7,745 nucleotides of DNA from Treponema sp. (GTDB lineage: Bacteria; Spirochaetota; Spirochaetia; Treponematales; Breznakiellaceae), in the NCBI GenBank assembly GCA_009784995.1, contig WQXE01000086.1:1-7745 (forward strand), in the 5' to 3' direction. Positions within the stretch are counted from its first letter, which is position 1, and each line of letters begins with the position of its first letter. Below the pieces are notes generated by a model. The model had not been told where the DNA came from. It saw only the letters and a program-made list of their open reading frames with translations, and ran no database searches. A program made the position numbers and the translations under genes. Positions 1-7,098 of the stretch are shown one piece after another.

Positions 1-712
1 ATGAAAAATAAATTAATGAATTTCTAAAAAATATTATATCATATTGTTTTTCCAAACCGCGCATAATATTATGAGGGAAAAAATTTACTTTGTTTTGAAT
101 TTCTTTAACTACGATAAATTCATTATTATCCTGAATTAAGTATGAATCAAGGATATGTTTCCAGGAAACTCCGTCCGCCCGGAATGTATTTTTGTTATAA
201 CGGGCGTTTTTTGCTGTTTCTATCGCTTCTAAATTGATATCAAACGCGTCAATGTAATAATCAAATCTAAATCCTTTTTTTATATAGTAATCCAGAAGCA
301 TCGCGATAGTATAAGCTTCGCATCCTATTGAAACCGCGGCGCAGCATATTTGTAAAGGTTTGCCAAGTTTAATTAAATCGGGAAGAAGATTAGTTAAAAG
401 AGTAAAATGAATTCCTTCCCTGAAAAAATAAGTTTCATTTATCGTTAATAATTTTGAAATATTATATATTTGCTCGCGGGATGTTAAAAGAAATTCATAA
501 GCGGCGGGGTTTTCTATAAAAGATGAACCGCAGGATTTTTCTAAATATTGATTAAGGTTATTTAAAGAGTCAGCGGCGGCTTTTATTCCCAATATTTGTT
601 CTATACGATAATAAAGAAATAATAAGGCGGGGCTTGAAAGTATCTCCGATGGAAGATCAGAAATAAACTCAAAAGAATCTTTATTAATTGAAGGCAATTG
701 GGAAGTGAGCAA
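1..712 (-). CDS. cheR: Chemotaxis protein methyltransferase CheR (C-terminus cut by window edge)
   Basis: This gene has 237 codons visible and runs off the left edge. CheR transfers methyl groups from S-adenosylmethionine to glutamates in the cytoplasmic part of chemoreceptors, opposing CheB. Residues 1-90 form the N-terminal helical domain. NETYFFRE at 92-99 is the CheR signature with its conserved Arg. Residues 121-140 form the SAM-binding segment (AAVSIGCEAY). AFDIN at 156-160 carries the acidic residue expected after strand 2. FFRNSLIYF at 228-236 matches the family's IFCRNVLIYF. The final part, roughly 45-50 residues judging by usual CheR length, is missing. The start is TTG at 712-710: no ATG occurs in frame before codon 138, and GGGAGG lies 9 bases upstream inside the end of cheB. 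The cheB stop is only 2 bases away, so the two are probably coupled. Oddity: the SAM motif departs from the usual STGEEPYS (Thr to Ile, Glu to Cys, Pro to Ala). The family call is firm; full catalytic activity is less certain. Confidence 0.93.
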   Translation of the reverse strand, partial: MLTSQLPSINKDSFEFISDLPSEILSSPALLFLYYRIEQILGIKAAADSLNNLNQYLEKSCGSSFIENPAAYEFLLTSREQIYNISKLLTINETYFFREGIHFTLLTNLLPDLIKLGKPLQICCAAVSIGCEAYTIAMLLDYYIKKGFRFDYYIDAFDINLEAIETAKNARYNKNTFRADGVSWKHILDSYLIQDNNEFIVVKEIQNKVNFFPHNIMRGLEKQYDIIFFRNSLIYFS

Positions 713-714
713 TA

Positions 715-1719
715 TTAATTTCCTCCCGTTAATGATATTATTTTTTCCGCTATTTCACCTAATGGAAGAATCATGTCAACACATCCTGTTTCTACAGCGG
801 CTTGAGGCATACCGTAAATCATGGAAGTAGCTTCGTCCTGAGCGATAGTTATTCCGCCTGATTTTTTAATATATTTAGTTCCTTCGGCTCCATCATTACC
901 CATTCCGGTTAAAACAACACTGATAATGGAACTTCCATATTGCTCAGACGCGCTTTTAAATAAAATATCCGCCGCGGGTTTTTGATTGTTAACAGGTTCA
1001 CTGTCATCAAAAGCAAGACCTGTTGATCCGATTAATAAATGTTTATCTGTAGGTCCTACATATACATTACCTTTAACCGGATAAATTCCTTCTTCTGCAA
1101 GCTGTACTTTAAGATGTGAATATCCGTCTAACCATTGAACAAACCCTTTGTCAAAACCTGATGTATTATGCTGTACAAGTATAATAGGTACTGAAAATGC
1201 GGCCGGAAGCGCTGAACATAACTGGCATAATGCCATAGGACCGCCTGTAGATGAAGCTATAACAACGCAGTTTATTTTTTGAAAAGACGGCGTAATAACT
1301 TCTGTGGTTTCCTGTAATGTAATAACTTTATTTCTTAATTTAATAATGTGTTTTAATGTATTGAATACTTCGCTGCGCTGTCTGTCTGTCATATTTGAAG
1401 TAAAAATATCTTTCGCGAAAAATTCATGAGCGCCTTTAACAGTAGCTTCGTATGCCATTTTTGCGGTATCATGTGTGCTGATAACAACAATGCCGCAGGA
1501 ACTGAATTTTCTTATTTCTACAATCGCTTCAAGACCATTCATAATTGGCATTTCAAAATCCATAGTGATAAGATCAGGATTTAATTCTTTTGCTTTTTTT
1601 ACACCGTCAGATCCGTTTTCGGCTTCACCGATAATTTCAAATGATCCTTCACTTACAAGAAAATCTTTTAGAATTTCGCGAACTAGAGGGCTGTCGTCTA
1701 CAATTAATGTTTTAATCAT
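715..1719 (-). CDS. cheB: Chemotaxis response regulator / protein-glutamate methylesterase CheB
   Basis: The protein has 334 residues, close to the usual CheB length. It removes methyl groups from (and deamidates) chemoreceptor glutamines/glutamates when phosphorylated by CheA. Residues 1-120 form a receiver domain: acidic pair D8-D9, phospho-acceptor D54 in ITMDFEMP, switch Ser/Thr at 81-82 and Lys at 103 in FAKD. A short linker of about 120-150 leads to the esterase domain at about 150-334. There the catalytic triad is visible: S157 in ASSTGGP, H184 in VQHN and D276 in GMGNDG. All signature residues are intact, so activity is expected. The start ATG overlaps the preceding gene's stop in an ATGA arrangement, with AAGGAA just upstream. 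It is the third gene of the cheW-cheW-like-cheB-cheR cluster. Confidence 0.97.
   Translation of the reverse strand: MIKTLIVDDSPLVREILKDFLVSEGSFEIIGEAENGSDGVKKAKELNPDLITMDFEMPIMNGLEAIVEIRKFSSCGIVVISTHDTAKMAYEATVKGAHEFFAKDIFTSNMTDRQRSEVFNTLKHIIKLRNKVITLQETTEVITPSFQKINCVVIASSTGGPMALCQLCSALPAAFSVPIILVQHNTSGFDKGFVQWLDGYSHLKVQLAEEGIYPVKGNVYVGPTDKHLLIGSTGLAFDDSEPVNNQKPAADILFKSASEQYGSSIISVVLTGMGNDGAEGTKYIKKSGGITIAQDEATSMIYGMPQAAVETGCVDMILPLGEIAEKIISLTGGN
722..726 (-). promoter_or_regulatory. Ribosome binding site that sets the TTG start of cheR
   Basis: On the minus strand GGAGG (within GGGAGGA) ends 9 bases before TTG at 712-710. It lies in the last codons of cheB, which encode Thr-Gly-Gly-Asn. No other start codon in the cheR frame is near it, so it supports TTG initiation and coupling to cheB translation. 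Confidence 0.75.
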
Positions 1720-2171
1720 GGTTGTTCCTTTTTTATGTATTGAAGTAATTGAGCAGGATTTAAAAGAAGTATTAAATCTCCGTCAGATTTATCAGTATAT
1801 GCGAAATTAAATAAAATACCTTCAAAAATACTTGAAAAAACAAGTGAATTAAAAGCTTTAGGCAATGAATAAAAGTTTTCGTTGGGGATTTCCAGTTCGC
1901 TATCAACTTCTGTTGTTAATAAAATAATATTATTTTCATCCGCGGACTTTAAAATAATTCCGTGCCGGATATTCGGCTGCGGATAATTAAAAAGAACAGG
2001 AAGAGAAATATAAGTATTATTTTCCGAACCATATAAAAAACGATTTTCTGAAAAATTACGCTGACACAAAGATATTTCTTCTTTAGATAATAAAAATATA
2101 GATGAGATATGTTCCATTGGGATTGCCAATGAAAAACCACTGTCTCCGTAAGAGCAAAGAAAAACACGCAT
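1716..2171 (-). CDS. Diverged CheW-like protein
   Basis: The protein has 151 residues. I read it as a strongly diverged CheW-fold protein, from its length, its place between cheW and cheB, and a pattern of short beta strands. Near the N-terminus is a strand-rich stretch (VFLCSYGDSGFSLAIP, 3-18). SLPVLFNY at 56-63 takes the place of the family's IPVIDL strand. GIILK and NIILLTTEVD at 71-90 resemble the paired strands that end in a Val-Asp. FEGILF at 116-121 and LILLLNPAQLL at 133-143 match the final strands and the ILD..LL ending. The receptor-contact loop (GVINLRG in typical CheW) is not recognisable: SENNTY precedes the strand instead. No membrane segment or signal peptide is seen. The start ATG shares one base with the upstream cheW stop (TAATG), with AGGAAA nearby; its TGA overlaps the cheB ATG. 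A role as a second adaptor, or as a CheB/CheR organiser, is inference. Confidence 0.7.
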   Translation of the reverse strand: MRVFLCSYGDSGFSLAIPMEHISSIFLLSKEEISLCQRNFSENRFLYGSENNTYISLPVLFNYPQPNIRHGIILKSADENNIILLTTEVDSELEIPNENFYSLPKAFNSLVFSSIFEGILFNFAYTDKSDGDLILLLNPAQLLQYIKKEQP

Positions 2172-2656
2172 TATACTGTTTCCTGCGCGGCTTTATTTAA
2201 AATGCGAAAAACATCAAGCACAAAAACATCATCATCATTCCAGTTAAAAGACGCGGATACAGCTTCAGTTAAATCATTTGAATCCAAAGATCTTTCCATC
2301 GAAACAATTAAATCCGGATTAATATCAGCGATACCCGTTACATCATCAATAATAATCGCTATTTTATCAACTTTTTCCTTAAAAATTAAAACTTTATTTC
2401 GAGGTGTAGGTGATTTATAAAATAAAAGCCCGATATCAAATAAAGCGTAAGGAACGGAATATCTGTTTACAACTCCCAAAACATAAGACGGCAAAAGAGG
2501 CAGAGGATAAACTGTATCAAACATGGCTATTTCACTAATATAACGCGATGGAAAGCAGTATAATTTGTCCTGAATTGTAAAAACAAGGAATTTTTCCGTA
2601 TTTGTGTTCTCAAATGAATCGTTTTGTTTAACTTGAAAATCCACAGATTCAGACAT
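2171..2656 (-). CDS. cheW: Chemotaxis adaptor protein CheW
   Basis: The protein has 161 residues, the usual CheW length plus a short polar leader (1-20). CheW is a cytoplasmic scaffold that joins chemoreceptor tips to the P5 domain of the kinase CheA. FLVFTIQDKLYCFP at 23-36 is the opening strand pair. LPLLPSYVLGVVNR at 52-65 and VPYALFDIGLLF at 68-79 match the family's P..P.YI.GVINLRG..IPVIDLR.RF core. KVDKIAIIIDDVTGI at 95-109 is the second-subdomain strand pair with the usual VD-V. FVLDVFRIL at 145-153 is the terminal ILD..KLL segment. The usual NLRG loop reads NRYS and is slightly shortened. The start is ATG with GGAGG 4 bases upstream and a promoter just before it, so this is the first gene of the chemotaxis operon. 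It overlaps the next gene by one base. Confidence 0.9.
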   Translation of the reverse strand: MSESVDFQVKQNDSFENTNTEKFLVFTIQDKLYCFPSRYISEIAMFDTVYPLPLLPSYVLGVVNRYSVPYALFDIGLLFYKSPTPRNKVLIFKEKVDKIAIIIDDVTGIADINPDLIVSMERSLDSNDLTEAVSASFNWNDDDVFVLDVFRILNKAAQETV

Positions 2657-2660
2657 ATTT

Positions 2661-2665
2661 CCTCC
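2661..2665 (-). promoter_or_regulatory. Ribosome binding site of cheW
   Basis: GGAGG on the minus strand sits 4 bases before the ATG at 2656-2654. It is the strongest Shine-Dalgarno match at the head of the chemotaxis operon and fixes that start. Confidence 0.7.
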
Positions 2666-2688
2666 ATATGTTCTATAAATATTGAATA

Positions 2689-2697
2689 ATTATAGCA
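2689..2697 (-). promoter_or_regulatory. Extended -10 promoter of the chemotaxis operon
   Basis: The minus strand reads TGC TATAAT, a perfect extended -10 (TGnTATAAT), beginning at the base after the helicase TGA stop (2700-2698). The predicted transcript start is near 2682, giving a leader of about 26 bases that includes the cheW ribosome binding site. The -35 region (TAGAAA at 17-base spacing, 2717-2712) is weak, as often seen with extended -10 promoters. It would serve cheW, the cheW-like gene, cheB and cheR. The motif resembles a housekeeping sigma-70 site, not a flagellar sigma-28 site. Confidence 0.6.
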
Positions 2698-4752
2698 TCA
2701 GTATAAGAAGTTTTCTATATCCTTTATAATATTATTCAATTCGCTGAAAGATGTTTTGGTTTCAGGCAAGGATTGTAAAAATAACTGGCCATAGGATTTT
2801 TTAAATATTCTACCGTCTAAAACCGCTACAATGCCGCTATCGGAGCTTTTGCGCATAAGCCTGCCAAACCCCTGTTTAAACTTTATTATAGCCTGAGGCA
2901 AAGAAAGTTCCAAAAAGGACTTTTTACCCTGTTTTTCTATTAATTCACGGCGGGCTTCAAATACCGGATCACCCGGTGTTCTGAAAGGAAAGCGGCAGAT
3001 TATAACAAGTTTTAAAGTTTCACCGGGTGCGTCGATTCCTTCCCAAAATGAATCTGTCGCGAAAAGGCAGGAGCTTTCATCTGAAAGGAAGGTTTGTAAA
3101 AGCCGCATACGGTCGTCATCTCCCTGTTTTAAACAGCGGATTCCCGCGTTTGTAAGCTCTGTTTTTACAGAATCGTACGCGCTGTTTAATGACTGATAGG
3201 ATGTAAATAAAACAAGCGCTGAACCTTGCGCGACAGTTAAAAGCTGTTTTACAGCCGTATTTACAAAGTTTTGATAGCCATATTCGTCCGGTAATGGAGC
3301 GTCTGAAGGAGAAACAAGCAATACATTAGTAGAATATGGAAAGGGTGATGGAAAGCAGTCAGAAAGAATCAGGCGTTTTTCGGCATTCGCTATTCCGCAT
3401 TGATTTGCCCAGTAAGAAAAATTATTATTGATCGCCAGTGTCGCGGATACGCAAACAACCGTTTTATTTGGAACAAAAACACTGTCTTTTAATAAAGGTG
3501 CCAGATTTAAAGGTGTTTTTGTAAAAACTACCCAGGGGTTTTTGGAAGATGAATCTTTTGAACCTCGTATTTTTTCCATCCATAAGACATCATTTTCCAG
3601 TTTTTTATATTTAATAAAATCGTCACATATCTGCGCCGCGCCTTCCAGGCGTTTTATAATTGTTTTAATTTCCCAAACAACAGGATCAGCGGATTTTTCA
3701 TCATCTAAATTTTCGATAATATCGCGAATTATATTTGTAAAATTAAGAATATCACGGCGGGTAGATTTTAATAACGGAAAAAATGATTTTTCCAAAAAGG
3801 ATTCATCTATAGCGGGAGAAAGCCTGAATATCCATTCTGATCCGCATAATTGCAGGGCGTTATCATCAAGTTCGTCTATTGATTTGCGTATTTTATTTAT
3901 CGCGTCGATTAAATCGTCTAACGGCTCCAGCGCGGATGGCAATAAAGCGCAAAGTTTTAACAATAACCCGTGTTGATTTGCTCTGCGTTTATGATAAAGT
4001 CGTCCAAGTTGTTTGTAAATTCCTGTTTTGGAAAATTCTGATGAAAAAAATGATGTAGCCGCGTTTTCTATTGTATGAGCTTCGTCAATAATCAGCCTGT
4101 TAAAAGGCGGCAATACAACAGCGTTTTCATAACCCGCGCCCTGAAAACGAGCCGCTAAATCCGCGAACAACAAATGGTGGTTTACAACAATAATATGCGC
4201 GTTACTCGCTTCTCTGCGAAGTTTAACTATAAAACACTGTTCTATCCAAAGGCAGTGATTTCCCAAACATAAATCTGATTCAGAACAGACACTTGACCAA
4301 ACAGAATCCGATGGCATAAATGAAAGTTCTGTTTTCGCTCCTGTTTTTGTTGTTTGTGACCATTTTGTAATTTGTTTAAATTCATTAAAATCAAAATCAA
4401 AAAGAGGAGGTTCTTTTATACTGTCATCAAGACGGCGAAGACATAAATAATTACTTCTTCCTTTCATTATAACGGATTTTATTTTTGTATTTGGTGCCGC
4501 TTCAGAAAGGCTGGATTCAACAAGAGGAATATCTTTTTCGAATAATTGCTGCTGAAGGGTTATGGTTGCTGTAGAAATTATTACTTTTTCTTTATTTAAA
4601 AGAGCGAAATGAACCGCAGGCAGAAGATACGCGAAGGATTTTCCTACACCGGTTCCTGCTTCCGCCATAACAAGAGCGTCTTCGTTAAAACCTTGTATAA
4701 TAAGCGAGAGCAGATCTAATTGCGCTTTACGAGGTTCGTAAGAGGGAAGCAA
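2698..4752 (-). CDS. dinG: DinG-type ATP-dependent DNA helicase with Fe-S cluster
   Basis: There are 684 residues from the TTG at 4752-4750. The protein is a superfamily 2 helicase of the XPD/DinG group, which unwinds DNA 5' to 3' in repair and at structured DNA. Visible motifs: Q-like motif YEPRKAQ at 5-11; Walker A AGTGVGKS at 32-39; motif Ia STATITLQQQL at 60-70; four cysteines spaced as in the Fe-S domain (C104, C162, C167, C173); VVNHHLLFADL at 189-199; DEAH at 223-226; VSATL at 435-439; FATDSFWEGID at 564-574; and the arginine-finger motif QGFGRLMR at 627-634. There is no N-terminal exonuclease domain, so it resembles the stand-alone DinG/YoaA type and not the Bacillus fusion. The same frame continues upstream with family-like residues but without a canonical start, so the true N-terminus is probably about 20 residues longer. 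It lies downstream of the M20 peptidase gene on the same strand, probably in one operon. DinG versus YoaA cannot be decided here. Confidence 0.93.
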   Translation of the reverse strand: MLPSYEPRKAQLDLLSLIIQGFNEDALVMAEAGTGVGKSFAYLLPAVHFALLNKEKVIISTATITLQQQLFEKDIPLVESSLSEAAPNTKIKSVIMKGRSNYLCLRRLDDSIKEPPLFDFDFNEFKQITKWSQTTKTGAKTELSFMPSDSVWSSVCSESDLCLGNHCLWIEQCFIVKLRREASNAHIIVVNHHLLFADLAARFQGAGYENAVVLPPFNRLIIDEAHTIENAATSFFSSEFSKTGIYKQLGRLYHKRRANQHGLLLKLCALLPSALEPLDDLIDAINKIRKSIDELDDNALQLCGSEWIFRLSPAIDESFLEKSFFPLLKSTRRDILNFTNIIRDIIENLDDEKSADPVVWEIKTIIKRLEGAAQICDDFIKYKKLENDVLWMEKIRGSKDSSSKNPWVVFTKTPLNLAPLLKDSVFVPNKTVVCVSATLAINNNFSYWANQCGIANAEKRLILSDCFPSPFPYSTNVLLVSPSDAPLPDEYGYQNFVNTAVKQLLTVAQGSALVLFTSYQSLNSAYDSVKTELTNAGIRCLKQGDDDRMRLLQTFLSDESSCLFATDSFWEGIDAPGETLKLVIICRFPFRTPGDPVFEARRELIEKQGKKSFLELSLPQAIIKFKQGFGRLMRKSSDSGIVAVLDGRIFKKSYGQLFLQSLPETKTSFSELNNIIKDIENFLY

Positions 4753-4821
4753 TTTAGCGACAGAACCACCATCACATAAAGATTCAATTATTTGTTTAGA
4801 GTCGATTTTTTTTTGTGAAAT
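4753..4821 (-). other. In-frame N-terminal extension of the helicase, no canonical start codon
   Basis: Upstream of the TTG at 4752 the helicase frame stays open to 4857. It encodes ISQKKIDSKQII (about 4821-4786) and then ESLCDGGSVAKL. The segment GGSVAKLLPSYEPR looks like the conserved G-x-L/V-A-x-x-LPxYExR entry of DinG-type helicases, so it is probably translated. No ATG, GTG or TTG occurs in this frame here. The best-placed candidate is ATT at 4821-4819, six bases after a run of six G (4833-4828). ATT initiation is known for infC but rare. A sequence error is the alternative. Confidence 0.55.
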
Positions 4822-4852
4822 AAATTTCCCCCCGCTGTTTATCCGGTTAATT

Positions 4853-6118
4853 TTAATTCATTGCTAAAAGCGCCATTACTTTGGCGTCTCCTAAAATACT
4901 GTCTACTAAAACATATTCGTTAGGCTGATGAAGCGATTCCTGTGTTTTAGTCCAAACCGCGCAATTTAAACCTATATTTCGTAATGCCGCCGCCATTGTA
5001 CCGCCACCAATTCCGACAGGTTTTGGCTGTACATCGTATACTTCCGTAATCGCTTTTGACAATAATTTTATTATAAACGCGTCTTTGTCTGTCGCTTTTG
5101 AAGACATTAACTGCGGCAGAGTATATTCTATTGTAACATTATATTTTTTTTCTATTTCTTTTTTAATATTTTCAATTTCAGCTAACACTAAATCTGTAGA
5201 ATAATGTGGTAGAATACGCATATCCATGTAAAAAACATCTTCGCCGGGAATAGTGTTAACATTTGGAACATTAGGTTCTTTTTTTGTAGGTTGAAAAGTA
5301 GAGTAGTCAGGATCGAAAAGTGAATCACGATCGTTAAATTTATTGGAAAGTTCATTAAAAAGGCGAAGCGCTAAATCACTTCCCGCGATAAAAGCATTAA
5401 CTCCCGTATCAGGTCTTGAACCATGCGCCTGTTTTCCGTGTGTTACAAAACGCGCCCAAATAATATTTTTTTCCGCGATTTCGATATATTCACCTTTTGG
5501 ATCTCCGCCATCCGGAACAAGTACCATATCGTTTTTATTAAATAAATTAGCGTGATTTTTTACGAGCCATTCAATTCCGTATTTTGAACCAACTTCTTCA
5601 TCGGCAGCAAATAAAAGTTTGATGGTTCGCCTCGGTTTAAATCCTTGTTTGGTGAAAGATAAAGCGGCAAGTACTGAAGCGACAAGCCCCTGCTGGTTGT
5701 CTTCGACTCCGCGCCCTATAAGTTTTAAACTTTTGCCAGAATCATTATTTACAATTATTTCTTTTACAACTTTCCAGGGATCGCTATTCCAAAGGTTTTC
5801 TTCACCGGGAGGAACAACATCCATGTGACTCATGATCCATAAACAACCAGATTCTGTATCGGATTGTTCGTCGCTGCCGTTTATTATAGCGATAAGATTA
5901 GGACGTACTTTACCTTTCGCTCTGTCTTCTGGCGCGTCGTATCTTTTAAGCTGAGTAATTCCATGATTTTTTAGCCATTCCTCAAGAAACAGACATTTTT
6001 CCAATTCACCCTCGCCGCCTGAATCCGGTGATATCGCGGGTCTTTTTGTAAGTTCTGTTTCAAGCTCGACAGCAAGGTCTGTAGAATTATTTATCCAGTT
6101 AAATATTTTTTCTTTCAT
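4853..6118 (-). CDS. M20-family metallopeptidase (ArgE/DapE/dipeptidase type)
   Basis: The protein has 421 residues and is a cytoplasmic di-zinc amidohydrolase of the M20 family, cleaving a peptide or N-acyl bond in a small substrate. The expected metal and catalytic residues are all present: H98 and D100 in MSHMDVVPPG, bridging D140 in GRGVEDNQQG, the Glu pair E174-E175 in AADEEVGS, D203 in VPDGGDP, and H397 in ESLHQPNE. The lid/dimerisation domain spans about 215-330, with HGKQAHGSRPDTG at 227-239 carrying its conserved His. The GVEDNQQG and SHMDVVPPG forms are typical of a subgroup often labelled M20 metallo-hydrolase or succinyl-diaminopimelate desuccinylase. The exact substrate cannot be read from sequence, so no symbol is given. 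The start ATG shares one base with the galE stop (TAATG), and no Shine-Dalgarno is seen nearby, which suggests termination-reinitiation after galE. Confidence 0.92.
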   Translation of the reverse strand: MKEKIFNWINNSTDLAVELETELTKRPAISPDSGGEGELEKCLFLEEWLKNHGITQLKRYDAPEDRAKGKVRPNLIAIINGSDEQSDTESGCLWIMSHMDVVPPGEENLWNSDPWKVVKEIIVNNDSGKSLKLIGRGVEDNQQGLVASVLAALSFTKQGFKPRRTIKLLFAADEEVGSKYGIEWLVKNHANLFNKNDMVLVPDGGDPKGEYIEIAEKNIIWARFVTHGKQAHGSRPDTGVNAFIAGSDLALRLFNELSNKFNDRDSLFDPDYSTFQPTKKEPNVPNVNTIPGEDVFYMDMRILPHYSTDLVLAEIENIKKEIEKKYNVTIEYTLPQLMSSKATDKDAFIIKLLSKAITEVYDVQPKPVGIGGGTMAAALRNIGLNCAVWTKTQESLHQPNEYVLVDSILGDAKVMALLAMN

Positions 6119-7092
6119 TAAATTTTAGAATATACATTCCAGCTTGTTTTAATCAAGGTTTCCATATCAGAATGTTTTGCTTTCCAGCCCAATAATTCAA
6201 AAGCTAAAGACGCGGACGCTGTAAGTTTAGCCGGATCTCCCGGGCGGCGGCTTGTTATGTTACATGGAATTGGTTTACCTGTTTCCTTACGAGCGATATC
6301 CAATACTTCCTTTACAGAACTGCCTGTTTCGCTTCCCAGGTTTACGATTATACTTTTATCTTTTTTTGTAATGTAATCCAAAGCCATAGCGTGTCCGGAC
6401 GATAAATCACTAACATGAATATAATCGCGGATACAGGTTCCGTCCGGAGTATCGTAATCATCACCGAAAATCTGCATTTCTTTTCTGATGCCGCAAGCGG
6501 TTTCCATAATTATTGGAATAAGGTTTGCCGGGTTTTGTTCGAGCCCTTTAATTTTGCCTTTTACATCGTAACCCGCGGCGTTAAAATAGCGCAAAGACGC
6601 GTAACGAATATTTTTTAATTTGTCATACCAATCTAAAAAACGTTCAATCTCCAGTTTTGTAAAACCATAAAAGTTTTCCGGTTGAGTAGGGTGTTTTTCG
6701 TCGATTGGCAAATATTGAGGTTCGCCGTAAACAGCGGCGCTAGAAGAAAAGACTATGTTTTTTATGCCGGTTTCACACGCGGCGTTTAAAATATTGATTG
6801 TTCCAGCGATATTATTGCGTGAATATTTTTGCGGAATTAACATCGATTCTCCCGCCGCTTTAAAAGCCGCGAGGTGGATAATAGCGTCATGTCCGCCATT
6901 ACTTTTCATAGCTTCCAAAAGCGCCTGATAATCATGAATATCACCGTGAATAAACTTTGCTTCCGGAAATAGATTTTCCCTAAGTCCGCTTGAAAGATTA
7001 TCAAAAACAGTACATTTATTGCCATTATCAAGGAATTCACTTGTAACATGGCTTCCGATATATCCGGCACCGCCGATTATTAATATGTTCAT
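6118..7092 (-). CDS. galE: UDP-glucose 4-epimerase GalE
   Basis: The protein has 324 residues and is a short-chain dehydrogenase/reductase-fold epimerase using bound NAD. It interconverts UDP-glucose and UDP-galactose (Leloir pathway and supply of galactose for surface glycans). The NAD-binding glycine motif GGAGYIG is at 7-13; D31 in VFDNLSSG fits the NAD ribose contact. HLAAFKAAGES at 73-83, SSSAAVYGEP at 116-125 (catalytic Ser118) and Y142-x3-K146 in FYGFTK are intact. LRYFNAAG at 167-174, the NLIPI segment at 190-194, RDYIHVSDL at 222-230 and RRPGDPAKL at 282-290 complete the family pattern. The position that is Tyr299 in E. coli GalE aligns with a smaller residue (about L290), so acceptance of N-acetylated sugars is possible but unproven. 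The Rossmann strand begins at residue 2, which fixes the ATG at 7092-7090. No ribosome binding site is present and a -10 box ends 6 bases before the ATG. It is the first gene of the galE-peptidase-helicase unit. Confidence 0.95.
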   Translation of the reverse strand: MNILIIGGAGYIGSHVTSEFLDNGNKCTVFDNLSSGLRENLFPEAKFIHGDIHDYQALLEAMKSNGGHDAIIHLAAFKAAGESMLIPQKYSRNNIAGTINILNAACETGIKNIVFSSSAAVYGEPQYLPIDEKHPTQPENFYGFTKLEIERFLDWYDKLKNIRYASLRYFNAAGYDVKGKIKGLEQNPANLIPIIMETACGIRKEMQIFGDDYDTPDGTCIRDYIHVSDLSSGHAMALDYITKKDKSIIVNLGSETGSSVKEVLDIARKETGKPIPCNITSRRPGDPAKLTASASLAFELLGWKAKHSDMETLIKTSWNVYSKI

Positions 7093-7098
7093 ATATGA

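Noticed and set aside
1475..1810. Plus-strand open frame of 111 codons opposite cheB and the cheW-like gene
   Set aside because: It is the antisense shadow of well-supported genes, has low-complexity composition and no recognisable domain.
1949..2167. Minus-strand 72-codon frame inside the cheW-like gene
   Set aside because: It is an out-of-frame shadow of a gene with a better ribosome binding site and operon fit.
3428..3976. Plus-strand open frame of 182 codons inside the helicase gene
   Set aside because: It lies opposite a helicase with intact motifs on both sides. The serine-rich translation is typical of an antisense shadow.
4806..4814. Run of nine T (A on the coding strand) as a phase-variable switch for the helicase
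   Set aside because: Changing its length brings no ATG, GTG or TTG into the helicase frame from upstream, so a slippage switch is not supported.
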